Part shown: piece after piece, positions 40,372 through 50,245 of the stretch
Position numbering within the stretch: the first letter of the stretch is position 1
How the letters are laid out: each line of letters starts with the position of its first letter
From: Dromaius novaehollandiae
Lineage: Eukaryota; Chordata; Aves; Casuariiformes; Dromaiidae
Reading direction: 5' to 3'
NCBI RefSeq assembly: GCF_036370855.1
Contig: NC_088101.1
Location: 41,276,544-41,340,543 of the forward strand
Length of the DNA: 64,000 bases
Program-made: the position numbers and the translations under genes
The notes under the pieces: generated by a model
The model's input: only the letters and a program-made list of their open reading frames with translations
Told to the model about the DNA's origin: nothing
Database searches by the model: none

Positions 40372-42548
40372 CACATTTGTTATTCAGATTTGAGGAAAAG
40401 TGTCTGTCATTCTGTTACTATCACAGAGTGATTCTGGTGGCAGCATTTCAATGTGCAGCAGTAAAGTGAATATTGGTGAATCTGTCTCTGTAGGACCATT
40501 TATGTGCTTTGCATTTTCCTGGTTGCTGCTTTACAGTACAGCATTTGAAAATATAGCAAATATAACGTAAATGTACTTTTCATCCCACTTTCACCCTAAA
40601 TGTACCTTTCATGCCACTATTTTTAACCTAAAAGAGGCTATCTCATTAGGATGTCTTCAAGAAAATCAAGTTAAGCCTAATGATATTAAATGAGTGGTAG
40701 GAGAGGTGATGAAGTTCCTAAGAACAGGCGTTGATGATCTCTACTATTCGAGAAAGAATAACTTTTAGCTTGCTGGATGAAGGATTTTCTTACCTCAATT
40801 TGAAGGATGCATGGCCTAGCTGTGCAAAATTGCTCTAACGCACTTTGCAGGACCTCTCCCATGCCAAGACAGTTATAATAAGAATAACGGTATCAAAAAA
40901 CACTGTTGAAGCTTTATGATGTGGAGTTAACTTCACAACTCAACTATGTATCTGCTTGACTTGATTAGAAACAGACCTCTGTTCCTTCCATACTCTTCAG
41001 TATAAGAGTTTCAACGTTACTTAAGATTGCAGTATAAAATTCAGAAGGTATAATGACCTATCCAGGACTGAAAAGATTAGTTCTTATTATAGTAGTAAGC
41101 TACTTGTTTTGTCCTTGGTTACCTTAATTTTCTCTATAATGTTAAGTTAAATCATGCTTAGGTGTAATACTTTACTACTTTATTTTCTCCTCCTGGGCAT
41201 TGTAGAGACATGATTACTGTGTGAAGAGTACTGTCTTTATTGGTTGCCTCACTCTAGTGCACCAGTGTACTCACCAATCCACCACGGCCTATTTTTCCCG
41301 CAGAATGGCTTAAAGTTGACCAGTTAGTAATTCTGTTGTCCATATTGTAAACATCTCTATTGTAAACTGTTGACCGTTCTAAAAGAGAAGATCTTTCACC
41401 TGAAGAAACTTCAATATTGAATCCATTCAGCTAAGGAGAAGTTGAATAACAAGAATATAGGCTATAAAACCTCTCCGGCCTTTGAAAAACCAATACGCTG
41501 ACTTTTCTGTGCTTTAAGCCTTGTCTACTGCAAAGTAGTACCTATCACCACGCTGCAGTTTTCATCTCGATCCTGCGTATTTTGGAGATAATCACACTGC
41601 AGAACTGTTTAGCCTCTGCAAATGATGAAATATTCTGCCATGAAAATCCAAGGTCAGTCAAGGAAATTAGAAATAATGTCTGAGTCTGATGAAAATGAGA
41701 CATAGAGATGTATGCTATCTGCATACTGATGCAGCTCAGATCAATCCCCAGTCTCCTCTGTCAGTCTCACCTATGGACAGAGTACCTAGGGCAATGCAAC
41801 ACAGCTCAGTAAAACACTCCTTAAGGATGATTATCAGGGGATCAATAAAAGCCTTTTGATCTTTCAGACTGTGCGTCCTATTTTCTTCTTTTTGGAATTT
41901 CTCCCCATTACTTTTGTGAGTAGCAATTTGGAGAGTACGAGCCTAGGCAGCGCAGGGATGTATTTTTCCTAGTGACCACCTTGTAGCAAGTGCAGTTGCA
42001 TTTGTTGTAACTTAACAGTGGAAGTTTTCATAGAACAGTTAATGTGTATGCAAGGTGAAATTCAGAAGTAAAAGAATGAAATCACTCAAGTGATACTGCT
42101 CTCTTTTTGCTATTCACAGTCTTTGTTCACCGATATTTTTATCTGTTACCAAGTAGTACTTCTTCTGGCTTTCAGAACTTGCTTCTCTTTTCTCTTCATT
42201 GTTCTGGCTCTAGTCATTATATGAAGTCAATTTCAGATTTCCTTCTTTTGTCTTCTTATTACCATATTTAATTATTCAAAATTGAGAGTGTGTTACTTTG
42301 TACTCATTTTATACTAAAAATCTGCTCATAGACTTATTCTAACAGGTGAATGGAAAGGTCTACAGAACAAAAGGAGTGTCAGGCTCATTATAGGACAATG
42401 GGTACTGCAAAGAACTAATTCTTTGTGATGAATACAGCTGTAAGGTAAAGGTTCATGCCTAATACGAAAAAAAGAAGTTTTTTGCAGGAATATAGGACAA
42501 GATAAAAATGACTTTAGAAAGTCTTTCAGTAAGGAAAAACACACTTAC

Positions 42549-42569
42549 TTTTATATATATATATAAAAA
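42549..42569. repeat. (TA)n microsatellite inside a self-complementary AT block
   Basis: TTTT, six AT units and AAAAA form a 20-bp palindrome. It is a simple AT repeat that can extrude as a hairpin. Confidence 0.9.
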
Positions 42570-45500
42570 TCAACATTTTATTTTATAGAAAATCAAAGCT
42601 TAATGCTCTTAATGTAAATGCACAGGTGATGATATACTTTCATCTGTAGTCAGTCTTGAACTAATGAGTATGTGTCTGTCTGAGGCATATCATTGTATTT
42701 ACACTATCAGTGCTCAGCTGACATGATGCACTGAGCTTCAGAAAGAAGATTGGAATAACTTTTTCCTGGAGTCACTCTATAGGAAGTGCTCTGCTGCTGC
42801 AGCGGACAAGGCAGTTCCTTTATCAGCTCTCTGTTAGCCACTCTATTTCTATCATCTCCCCATAATAAATGTATTATACCTTACCTACCTCACCAGAAAA
42901 CAAAAGTGAGAATAAAGAGCTATGAAACAGAAGGAAAGTCGCCTGACAATAGCCTGCACTACTGCTGGGAAGCAAAATGAAAAAGAAAGGGATGAGTAAA
43001 TCTGTATAAAGGGGGAAAAAAGTGAATGAGAAAAAAAGGGAAAGATCTGACAGGAGGAAAACTAGAGGAAGCTCTTTGAGACTGCAGTTCTCATTTGCTT
43101 GAGTGCTCCCACAGAAGAAAATGGGACTGCCTGCATGTGTCTAGTCCACCTAAGAAGTCCTTTGAAAAACAGGTTCCTTCTTTGGGATTTTTCTATTTTT
43201 CTCAAAAAGAAAAAAGATGAAAAACCTGAAAAAAGACTGAATTATGATTTTCTTTTTCTCCATATAAATTTTGAGCTAGATCTCCATTATTGGTCTATGA
43301 GTTCTCTGACTAGATGTATTGAGGTTCATGAGGTCACTTTAGCTCAGCAAGTATTCACATTTACTAAAATTAAACCATACAATTTAACTTGGAGCTTTGC
43401 AGAATTTTTCTGATGAATTAGAAAGTGAAGACCAATCAGTTCTTTGCAGTATGAACACACCAAGACTATTCAAACATTTCCAGCACTGAGTAACAACTGC
43501 TGAAAGCTAGATTATGCTGGTGATAATTTGCTCTGCAAGTAGGCCATTCACTTTAACTTCATGTGAACCAAGCCATGAGAAATCAAATTTAAATGATCAG
43601 GGAATCTAAGAGCAAATACTGACAATTAGAAACCCTATCTTGTTTACAGTACAGTCAGTCATGGTTGATAACCAGAATAAGGGAGAACCCTTTATCTATA
43701 CAAACCAGTGTTTGCAGATCTGTGGTCAACCTAATTTTATTGCAACCAATGTTCTTGTTTTCTGAATGAAAATGATTTAGTACTGTCTTCCATTTTCTTT
43801 TGCCACAGAAGAGTTTCTGGAATAAAGTGCCTTTATCTACTCATGCTAATTTCCCACAAAATCAAGAGTGGATCCAGATGTTTGCAAAACAGTATCCAAA
43901 AGAGAAGCTTCATGACATTGCTCAGGAATGTTTTCATGAGTGATTGTATCTGTGGGAAATTGAGAGATTATGTATCTAGGAAGTTGGATCTTCTTAGCAT
44001 ACATTTGTACTCTCATAGCATCCAAACATAAAAATGACTGGAACCCACCAGACTTGACACAATGCAAACAGACTCTCCTCAACGAAGAGTGAATGAGTAA
44101 TTTTTGTAATGGTGTAATTATGAGACTATTTAATTTAGATGATCAGAGATTGAAATATTGAATGAGAACTACCGCTGTGCACAAGACTAATACTTGATCT
44201 GATTTTCAATAATGCTAAGACAGCAGATAAAATGAGCACCTCATATGTGAGTGCCAATCTGTGCACAAATTTTCCATCATATACTTTACATCAATATACT
44301 TAAGATCTGGATTCTTTAGGCTGATATTCAGAGACTGTAGGAAGAGTGGCATTACAGCAGTGGACTACACATTACATACGCTTCTCAAAACCGAGCATGA
44401 AGAAATAACTTTCTTTTTCCCTGTATAATAACTGACTTACAATATCGGTGAAAGGCTGTTAAAAGATAGAAAAACCAATCTGGAATAGCTGCATTGTCTC
44501 AGCACATTTTTCACCAGTGTCTAATGTTCTTCTTTTCCACCAGTGTTTTTCCTTGGCTATAAGAAATGCATTGAGTAGATGCATTGACTCTTTTATATAT
44601 CAAGTTTCATCTAAAGAGATAAAAAACCTTTTTCTAGGCTTGAATAATTAACTGTACCTGCAGGGATCAATCTGTGAACCTGAAGACAAGATGTGAAGAA
44701 GGCTATAACTTATTGTAGCGTAAATGCACCTATGGTGTTGTTCTCTACAGTCCTAATTCCCTGAGCTCTGTGGTCCCTGTGGGAGCACCGTGCAGCTCCC
44801 TGCCTGCCGACGCTTCCTGTGAATGGAAATCCAGGCATGATGGAAGAGAGCGCATTTGCAGAGCTCATCCAAAACGAAATCAGGGTCATCAGGACATGCA
44901 CCTGGACTTGGGAGCTGGAAATAACTGTGGATTGCACAGCAGAGACATAGCCAATGTTTAGTAGAACGCATGACAAAGATTTCATAACAACTCACTCAGG
45001 ACAGGAAGGATGCTATAACAATTTAAGTTAGAGGAGGATGCAAGGAGTTTGCAATCACCCAAGCTGGAACTTGTATTTTAAGCAGAGAGCTTCCTAAATA
45101 TGACTCCAAAAGTGAATGAAACTTGTCCTCTGGCCAACTGTTACTGTTTCCTGGTCTAAAAAGCAGTATTAATAATTGATAGGTATAAGTATTACACCCA
45201 TTTTCTGAATGAAAACAAGAATGTTGAGAAAGAAAGCAAATCTGACCGGCAGCAAGATGTTTCCATGGGAAGTGAGTAATAGCGACTATCTGTAATTTCC
45301 AATGAAGAAAAAGGTTAGGAAACCTATTTATCTGTCACTGCGATTAGAGCCATTGCAATATTTCTGTGATTCTCCATGGTAAGTTATCATAAGAACTGTA
45401 TTTTTATACAGGATACAGACATATTGTCAAAGGGCAGATGGCAAATCTAGACAATCTTTCAGGAAACAGCAATTCACCGAGGAAACTTGTAACAGCAACA

Positions 45501-46261
45501 AAAATCCACTATATCCTGGGAAATCTTGTGTCTCAGGACAGTTTGCTTGCTTGTGTACCAAGTCCGTGAAAGAATGGGAAACATGCTCTTTTTCGGTCAT
45601 TGAAACAAAACCTCTCTTTAAGGCAGCTTTGAAACTTTCTTTGCAAACAAACTTTCTTTGGTGAAAATGTAGACATTACTCCTGAAAAAAATACTCTCAT
45701 ATGACTGACCAAAGCTGAATAACACTAAGACTATTATATGTATTATTTTTGAAAGGAACAAAAGAAGTCAGAGTCTTTCAGTGGAAAAGCGAGAAGGAAA
45801 CACATTTTAATATTGTTTCCCTTTTGAAATGCAGTGTTTATCTCCAGACAACAAAAATCATGTTCCTGAGAAAGCTATTCATGAGCCTTAAAACTAAGTT
45901 ATTTCTGACAAAACAAGATATTCTGACTTAACATTGTCCAGAAAGGGACATTTTGAGCTAGAGACCTGCTCTGAATTTGTCAAAAATTTAATAAGAGGTC
46001 TGGCTGGCCCCTTTGGGCCTATTGGTAGTAGTATGCTTTCCACAGTGTTTGCAATTCCCTATTGCAAGAACTTGTGAAGAATACTAATGCAGCACAGGGG
46101 GAGGGATCCAAAAACCAAGGTTAATCTGAGATCGGATCCATTTTAGATAGTGCAAAATTAAATTAGGTCTTCAGTTGGTAGCACACCTTTTGGCACTCAA
46201 CATTGATTTTAGAAGGCTTTTCAAAAGATACAATGTATGATACTTTTTTGGTTTTTTTTAG

Positions 46262-46350
46262 GTATGACACAATATTCTCAACCACCTTCAGAAATAATTG
46301 TCATTTCTTCCATTGTAAAGACTAATTTGATTACAAATGCAATGGATCAG
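46262..46350 (+). other. Exon-like interval of unknown function
   Basis: A pyrimidine-rich acceptor (TTTTTTGGTTTTTTTTAG) is followed by 89 bases and GATCAG|GTGACTG. After the first two bases (GT) the interval starts with ATG and has 29 codons open to the donor (MTQYSQPPSEIIVISSIVKT and on). It lies about 530 bases upstream of the plus-strand CR1 fragment. No family recognised. The acceptor tract may simply be a T-rich simple repeat. Confidence 0.15.
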
Positions 46351-46502
46351 GTGACTGTCACCTTTCTGGTGGTGTCAGGTACTCCGCCTCTGCACCAGAA
46401 TGAAAAGCTAATGTGTTCCTCATGTGAGTCTCCAATATACTTGGTTGAATGGCAATATTGAAAATGTATAATTGTGGGGTGGATAAACTAGAAACATGTG
46501 GC

Positions 46503-46532
46503 AAAAAAAAAAAAAAGAAAAGAAAAAGAAAG
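46503..46532 (+). repeat. A-rich tract with G spacers
   Basis: Fourteen A are followed by GAAAAGAAAAAGAAAG. It is about 350 bases upstream of the plus-strand CR1 but is not part of it. Confidence 0.95.
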
Positions 46533-46879
46533 TTAGAAAGACAAGCATTATCGTTAATGGAAGAATTAAATTTGCCCACGCCTTGAAAAAAGAAACAGGG
46601 TACAACGACATCATGCCTGGGTTCAACTATCCACAAAATAGAGGTGAACTGAGCCAGGGAGTGCATGAAGGCTTTGGCTGACAAGCTCAGATTTAAAAGC
46701 TAGATATCCAAATGTGCATAGCATCAAATCCAGATGAATAATCTTTTTGAACTATTAATGGATTATTAACTAAGGTGGAGCACTGCACTGTTGCAACAAT
46801 GTTATGTCCAGTATCAGTGGTAAATACAAAATAGCTTAAATATAATTTGGGCTGCAATAAATATCATATGGACTGCATT

Positions 46880-47460
46880 AGGAAGAGCATCACCTGTAGG
46901 TCAAGGGAGGTGATCCTTCCCCTCAACTCAGCACTGCTGAGGCACATCTGGAGTGCTGGGTCCAGTGCTGGGCTCTCCAGCACAAGACAGTTACGGATAT
47001 ACTGAAGTGAGTCCAGCAAAGGGACACAAAGGTAATGAAGGGACTGGAGCACTTGTCATATGAGGAAAGCCTGAAGCAGCTGGGACTGTTTAGGCTGGAA
47101 AAGATAAGGTTTGAGGGGAATCTTATCAACGTGCACAAATACCTGAGGGAGGGTGTCAAGAAGATGGAGACAGACTCTTCTCAGTGGTGCCCAGTGACAG
47201 GATGAGAGGCAATGGGCAGAAACTGAAATATAGACATTCCATTTAAACATAAGAAAGCACTCTTCTACTGTGAGGCTGATCAAACACTGCAGTAGGTTTT
47301 ACAGAGAGGTTGTGGAGTCTCCATCTTTGGAGATATTCAAAAGCCATATGGACACAGTCCTGGGCAACTTGCTCTAACTGACCCTGCTTGAGCAGGGGGG
47401 TTGGACCAGGTGATCTCCAGAGGTCCTTTCCAACCTCAGCAATTCTGCAACCTGCGATCT
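46880..47460 (+). mobile_element. CR1 LINE, 3' fragment in plus orientation
   Basis: The sequence runs from the ORF2 C-terminal/3' UTR region (AGGTCAAGGGAGGTGATCCT, GGCACATCTGGAGTGCTGGG) to the classic end GGGTTGGACCAGGTGATCTC, CAGAGGTCCTTTCCAACCTC, AGCAATTCTG. About 580 bases are kept. The terminal ATTCTGTG octamers of CR1 are reduced to one degenerate copy. It is the only CR1 in this window whose direction matches that of the CpG-island promoter 2.5 kb downstream. Confidence 0.93.
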
Positions 47461-49599
47461 GCCAGCATTGCTGTCCGGCAGTGCTGGTGCCTGGAGCCGT
47501 CAAGGCCTGGAGCAGGTGCTCAGGTCTACAACTCTGGTCTGCAGCTTCCTGTGGCTTCACTCAGTGAGTGTCAGAACTTTCAGCTGCCATAGGGGAGGTG
47601 ACAAGTTTCAGAGGTGCTTCTTTGAAGACATCTGTTTCTGAGAACTTCATTTGAATACAGGAGATGCTGGTGAATGGCAGCTTGGGATTCCTAATAATGC
47701 TCTGAATGATCATGTTCTTATATTTGATGATAAATATATTTTAAAATCATTACACCTAATCTTTGCATCTCTACAAGTCAAAAAAAGACCTTTAATTTAA
47801 AGAAGAAACTGAAGAAAATACAGCCATTTTTAAGTGTACCATAAGTGTTTCATGATGGAAACATGGCATTTTTCAGTATTTGTAAGATCCTATGAAAGAA
47901 ATGCATCCTACCTAATTTTGTTTAGAGAACTAACTTTTCAATAACTACAGTGAAGTAAAATGAATACTGACTTAGATTAATATTTCCAAAAATATAATTT
48001 GAAATATTATTTTCTTCTTTCAAATCCTCACTGCAAATATCTTGCCCATAAGGCTCTTCTTTGTCTTTTATTTGGTACAAGTTCACGAGCCATTACTAGT
48101 GCATACATAACCATTGATGTGATAGGGACAAACAGTGTCATTTCATGGACCTTTAGATGCTGGTGATCCAGCTACTCACCAAATGTCTGAATTCACCTCT
48201 GTATCAGCTGTCTAGCATTAATTTGTTGGACTGGGCACAGTTGGTTTACGTTGCAGTGATCATCATCTCTAAATTCACACAGTGCATGCTGGAATAGGCA
48301 CTCTCTGAGCAGCAGAAGCTCTCACTCCTTTTTGGTACGGAAAGTTGATACTGGAATTTGTTTGTATCAGTTGCCTGGAGGCATACAGGGGGCAAAGACA
48401 GTCCTGCAACTCCTGGAAAAGAGCTGGTTCCCTGCAGTCAGAAAATGGAGACTGAACAGCAAGCATTAGAGTAGTCTGCAGATGAGGACAAATATTAGCA
48501 AGACTGCACCTTGTCTTGAGACTAATCTTAGTTTCTGCAAGTGAAGGACTGTATCAATAAATTGTCTATCAACACAGCCATTGTATCAGGTATACTATGC
48601 CCCAGACTATATAGCATTCAATTAAGCTTCACATTGCCCATCAAGAATTTCAAGAATGGCAAAAAGTGGGCTTTGGCAGATTACTTTCATCATACTAACT
48701 ACCTGGTGGTGGAAGGAATTCATAAATTGCTTTATTCTGGTTTATGACTTTATGTCTTGCAGGGAAGGAAGCATGGTGTGAAGCGGATGTACTTATTAAA
48801 TCGTTTTTCTGCTCTGACAGACAAGGAGGCAACAAATCATTCACACCTTGAGCTTTGATATCCTTTCTTGTGTAAAGCTGCTCCTTTCAAAATCACATGG
48901 AAATCTGTTGCTCTTGTTTTGGCCACTCTCACCTCTGTCTTCAGCACCAGAGTGGTGAGCTACAGTGGTGAGCTCCAGGATATGATACCTTTTCTGTTCT
49001 TACCATGGAGGTAGGGTCCTCCTCCAAACTCACTATCCAGCTCACCACCCTGCTGTACTTCTTGGTGGAATCTTCCTGGCTTCCATGTGACTTCCAACTA
49101 ATCTTTCTGCAAGGTCAGTCAGTGTCAGTCATCCCCGTCCAACAAAAGAACTATTTCTGACTCCAGGTATCCCAAAACCTTTTCATTGTGAATATGCTAT
49201 GGTACTTGTGATGATTTAAAACTGCTGGGGTTCTCCTCATTCGATTTTGTTGGTGGCATTCAAGTTAAGAGCCCTATTTCAGACCTGGGCAGCTCTGTAA
49301 GACACATTTTATGAATCTGTGCTCTGAATTGATCTTAACTTGATGCTTTCATCTCCTGAAGTCATTTGAAGTATTCTTGTTTTCCGTGCGTATATGGAAA
49401 GGTATTCCCTTGTTTCCCTTCTGTCTGTGCTTAGCTACATAGTCACAGTAATCGCACAGGGAAGCTAGGGTAAACACGTCTGTGTTGTAGGTTGCACAGA
49501 ATATAGAGCAACAAGTAAATCAAAGCTGTAGTAGGAAAAGTACAAAGACAGCAAATACGGCAGCATCCAGTTCTCACTTCGAAGAGTATTTCGGAAAGA
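47461..49599. other. Upstream flank of the CpG island, no gene
   Basis: Unique-looking AT-rich sequence between the plus-strand CR1 and the CpG island. It becomes somewhat more balanced in composition from about 48.8 kb. It holds the 13-mer duplication at 48951. It would contain distal promoter elements of the downstream gene, but no specific site stands out. Confidence 0.55.
48951..48976 (+). repeat. Tandem duplication of a 13-mer
   Basis: AGTGGTGAGCTAC is followed by AGTGGTGAGCTCC, one mismatch. It lies about 650 bases upstream of the CpG island. Each unit contains a donor-like GTGAGC but no exon is apparent. Confidence 0.85.
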
Positions 49600-49885
49600 T
49601 ACGCGTGCGACAAAGGTACCATCTTGCCACCCCAGGCGACACTGCCTCCTGCTCGGGCGGCGTCTGCCAGCAGGCGCCCCTGACCCCAGGCAGCAGCCGG
49701 CGCTGCCCGAGACCCGGCGCTGCCGCCGCCCCTCCCCGCGGCCGCCAGGGCCCCCCCGAGGCCGGGCAGCGCCGGGCGCGGCCCGCTCACAGCCCGCGGA
49801 AGCGCCGCCGCCCGCGGCCGACGGCGCGGGGCGGCCGAGGGGGGCAGCGCGCCTCCCCCGCGCCCGGGGCCGCCCGCCCCGGCCC

Positions 49886-49893
49886 TGATTGGG
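49886..49893 (-). promoter_or_regulatory. Inverted CCAAT box (NF-Y type)
   Basis: The sequence TGATTGGG carries ATTGG, the reverse complement of CCAAT, with the flanking C/T-G-ATTGG favoured by NF-Y. It lies about 90 bases upstream of the transcription start I would predict from the AT patch at about 49953, which is where NF-Y sites usually sit. GC boxes flank it. Binding is inferred, not shown. Confidence 0.5.
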
Positions 49894-49949
49894 CCCGCGG
49901 GGAGGCCCCTCCCGCCGGGCCGCCGCCGCCCGGCCCCGCCGCGCCCGCT

Positions 49950-49965
49950 CCCCAAATACACCTTG
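49950..49965 (+). promoter_or_regulatory. AT-rich core promoter patch (TATA-like)
   Basis: Within otherwise unbroken GC-rich sequence there is CCCAAATACACCTTGG. The AAATA core is a poor TATA box but the only AT-rich stretch near the presumed start site. If it acts as a TATA element, transcription would begin near 49980 and the 5' leader would be about 55-60 bases. The patch also resembles a degraded serum response (CArG) element but does not fit the CC(A/T)6GG consensus, so I do not call one. Confidence 0.3.
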
Positions 49966-49988
49966 GCGGCAGCGGCGGCGGCGGCGCC
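49963..49988 (+). repeat. GGC/CGG trinucleotide repeat in the 5' leader
   Basis: Starting after CCTT, the unit GGC is repeated with one AGC interruption and continues as GCG/GGC through about 49985; a second short GCG run is at 50015-50026. The repeat lies between the TATA-like patch and the candidate start codon, so it would fall in or beside the 5' untranslated region. Such tracts are common in CpG-island promoters and can vary in length between individuals. Confidence 0.7.
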
Positions 49989-50039
49989 CGGCGCAGAGCC
50001 CCGCGCAGAGCCCCGCGGCGGCGGCGCCCCCGCGCCATG
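49975..50039 (+). other. Candidate first exon: GC-rich 5' leader ending in ATG at a splice donor
   Basis: The leader ends GCGCCATG, and the next bases are GTGAGTGAG, an excellent splice donor. The ATG at 50037-50039 has C at -1 and -2, G at -3 and G at +4, so the start context is strong. The simplest reading is that the first coding exon contributes only the initiator methionine, an arrangement known in vertebrate genes such as those for calmodulin. The 5' boundary is a guess from the AT patch. Reading through the donor gives an arginine- and alanine-rich frame that looks like CpG-island noise. The alternative is that this ATG is an upstream ATG in a non-coding exon. I cannot name the gene because exon 2 is not recognisable in the window. 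Confidence 0.55.
49991..50014 (+). repeat. Two perfect tandem copies of a 12-mer before the start codon
   Basis: The unit GCGCAGAGCCCC occurs twice without any mismatch (49991-50002 and 50003-50014), 22 bases upstream of the candidate ATG. The exact identity suggests a recent duplication by slippage in the 5' leader. It has no obvious coding or splicing role. Confidence 0.9.
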
Positions 50040-50159
50040 GTGAGTGAGCGGCGGCCGCAGCCCCGGCGCGCAGCGCGGAGCGCGGCGGGGACCCTGGACA
50101 GCGCTGGGGCGGCCGCGGGGCGCGGGGCGGCCGCGGGACTCCGCGCGAGGCGGGCGGCG

Positions 50160-50245
50160 GGGCGCGGCGATCCGCCGGGGCGGCGATCCGCTGCGCTCCG
50201 CCGGGGCGCGGGGATCCGCCGCGCTGCGCCGGGGCGCGGGCGGGC
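50160..50245 (+). repeat. Imperfect GC-rich tandem array just inside the presumed first intron
   Basis: Variants of GATCCGCCGGGGCG recur about three to four times, interleaved with GCGCTGCGCCGGGGCGCG. It begins about 120 bases downstream of the ATG|GTGAGT junction. Repeated GGGG tracts on the plus strand give it some potential for G-quadruplex or R-loop formation in nascent RNA. This is inferred from composition only. Confidence 0.6.

Larger units (their letters stand above)
31263..46879. other. Sequence without a confirmed gene; holds four exon-like intervals
   Basis: It contains the exon candidates at 33.2, 34.68, 39.36 and 46.26 kb, the hairpins at 31748 and 40343, and an AT-rich stretch at about 36970-37020. 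The strands of the candidates disagree (two plus, two minus), so they do not assemble into one gene. Otherwise nothing is recognised. Confidence 0.55.

Noticed and set aside
43099..43413. Plus-strand frame of 104 codons.
   Set aside because: It lacks an ATG at the called start, holds a low-complexity lysine run and shows no splice sites or homology.
47243..47560. Open frame on the minus strand over the CR1 end.
   Set aside because: It is the antisense shadow of the plus-strand CR1 3' UTR.
50037..50039. Naming the CpG-island gene as a calmodulin gene because of the ATG-only exon.
   Set aside because: No calmodulin exon 2 (start ADQLTEEQ) is visible in the following 14 kb, and other genes share this arrangement.
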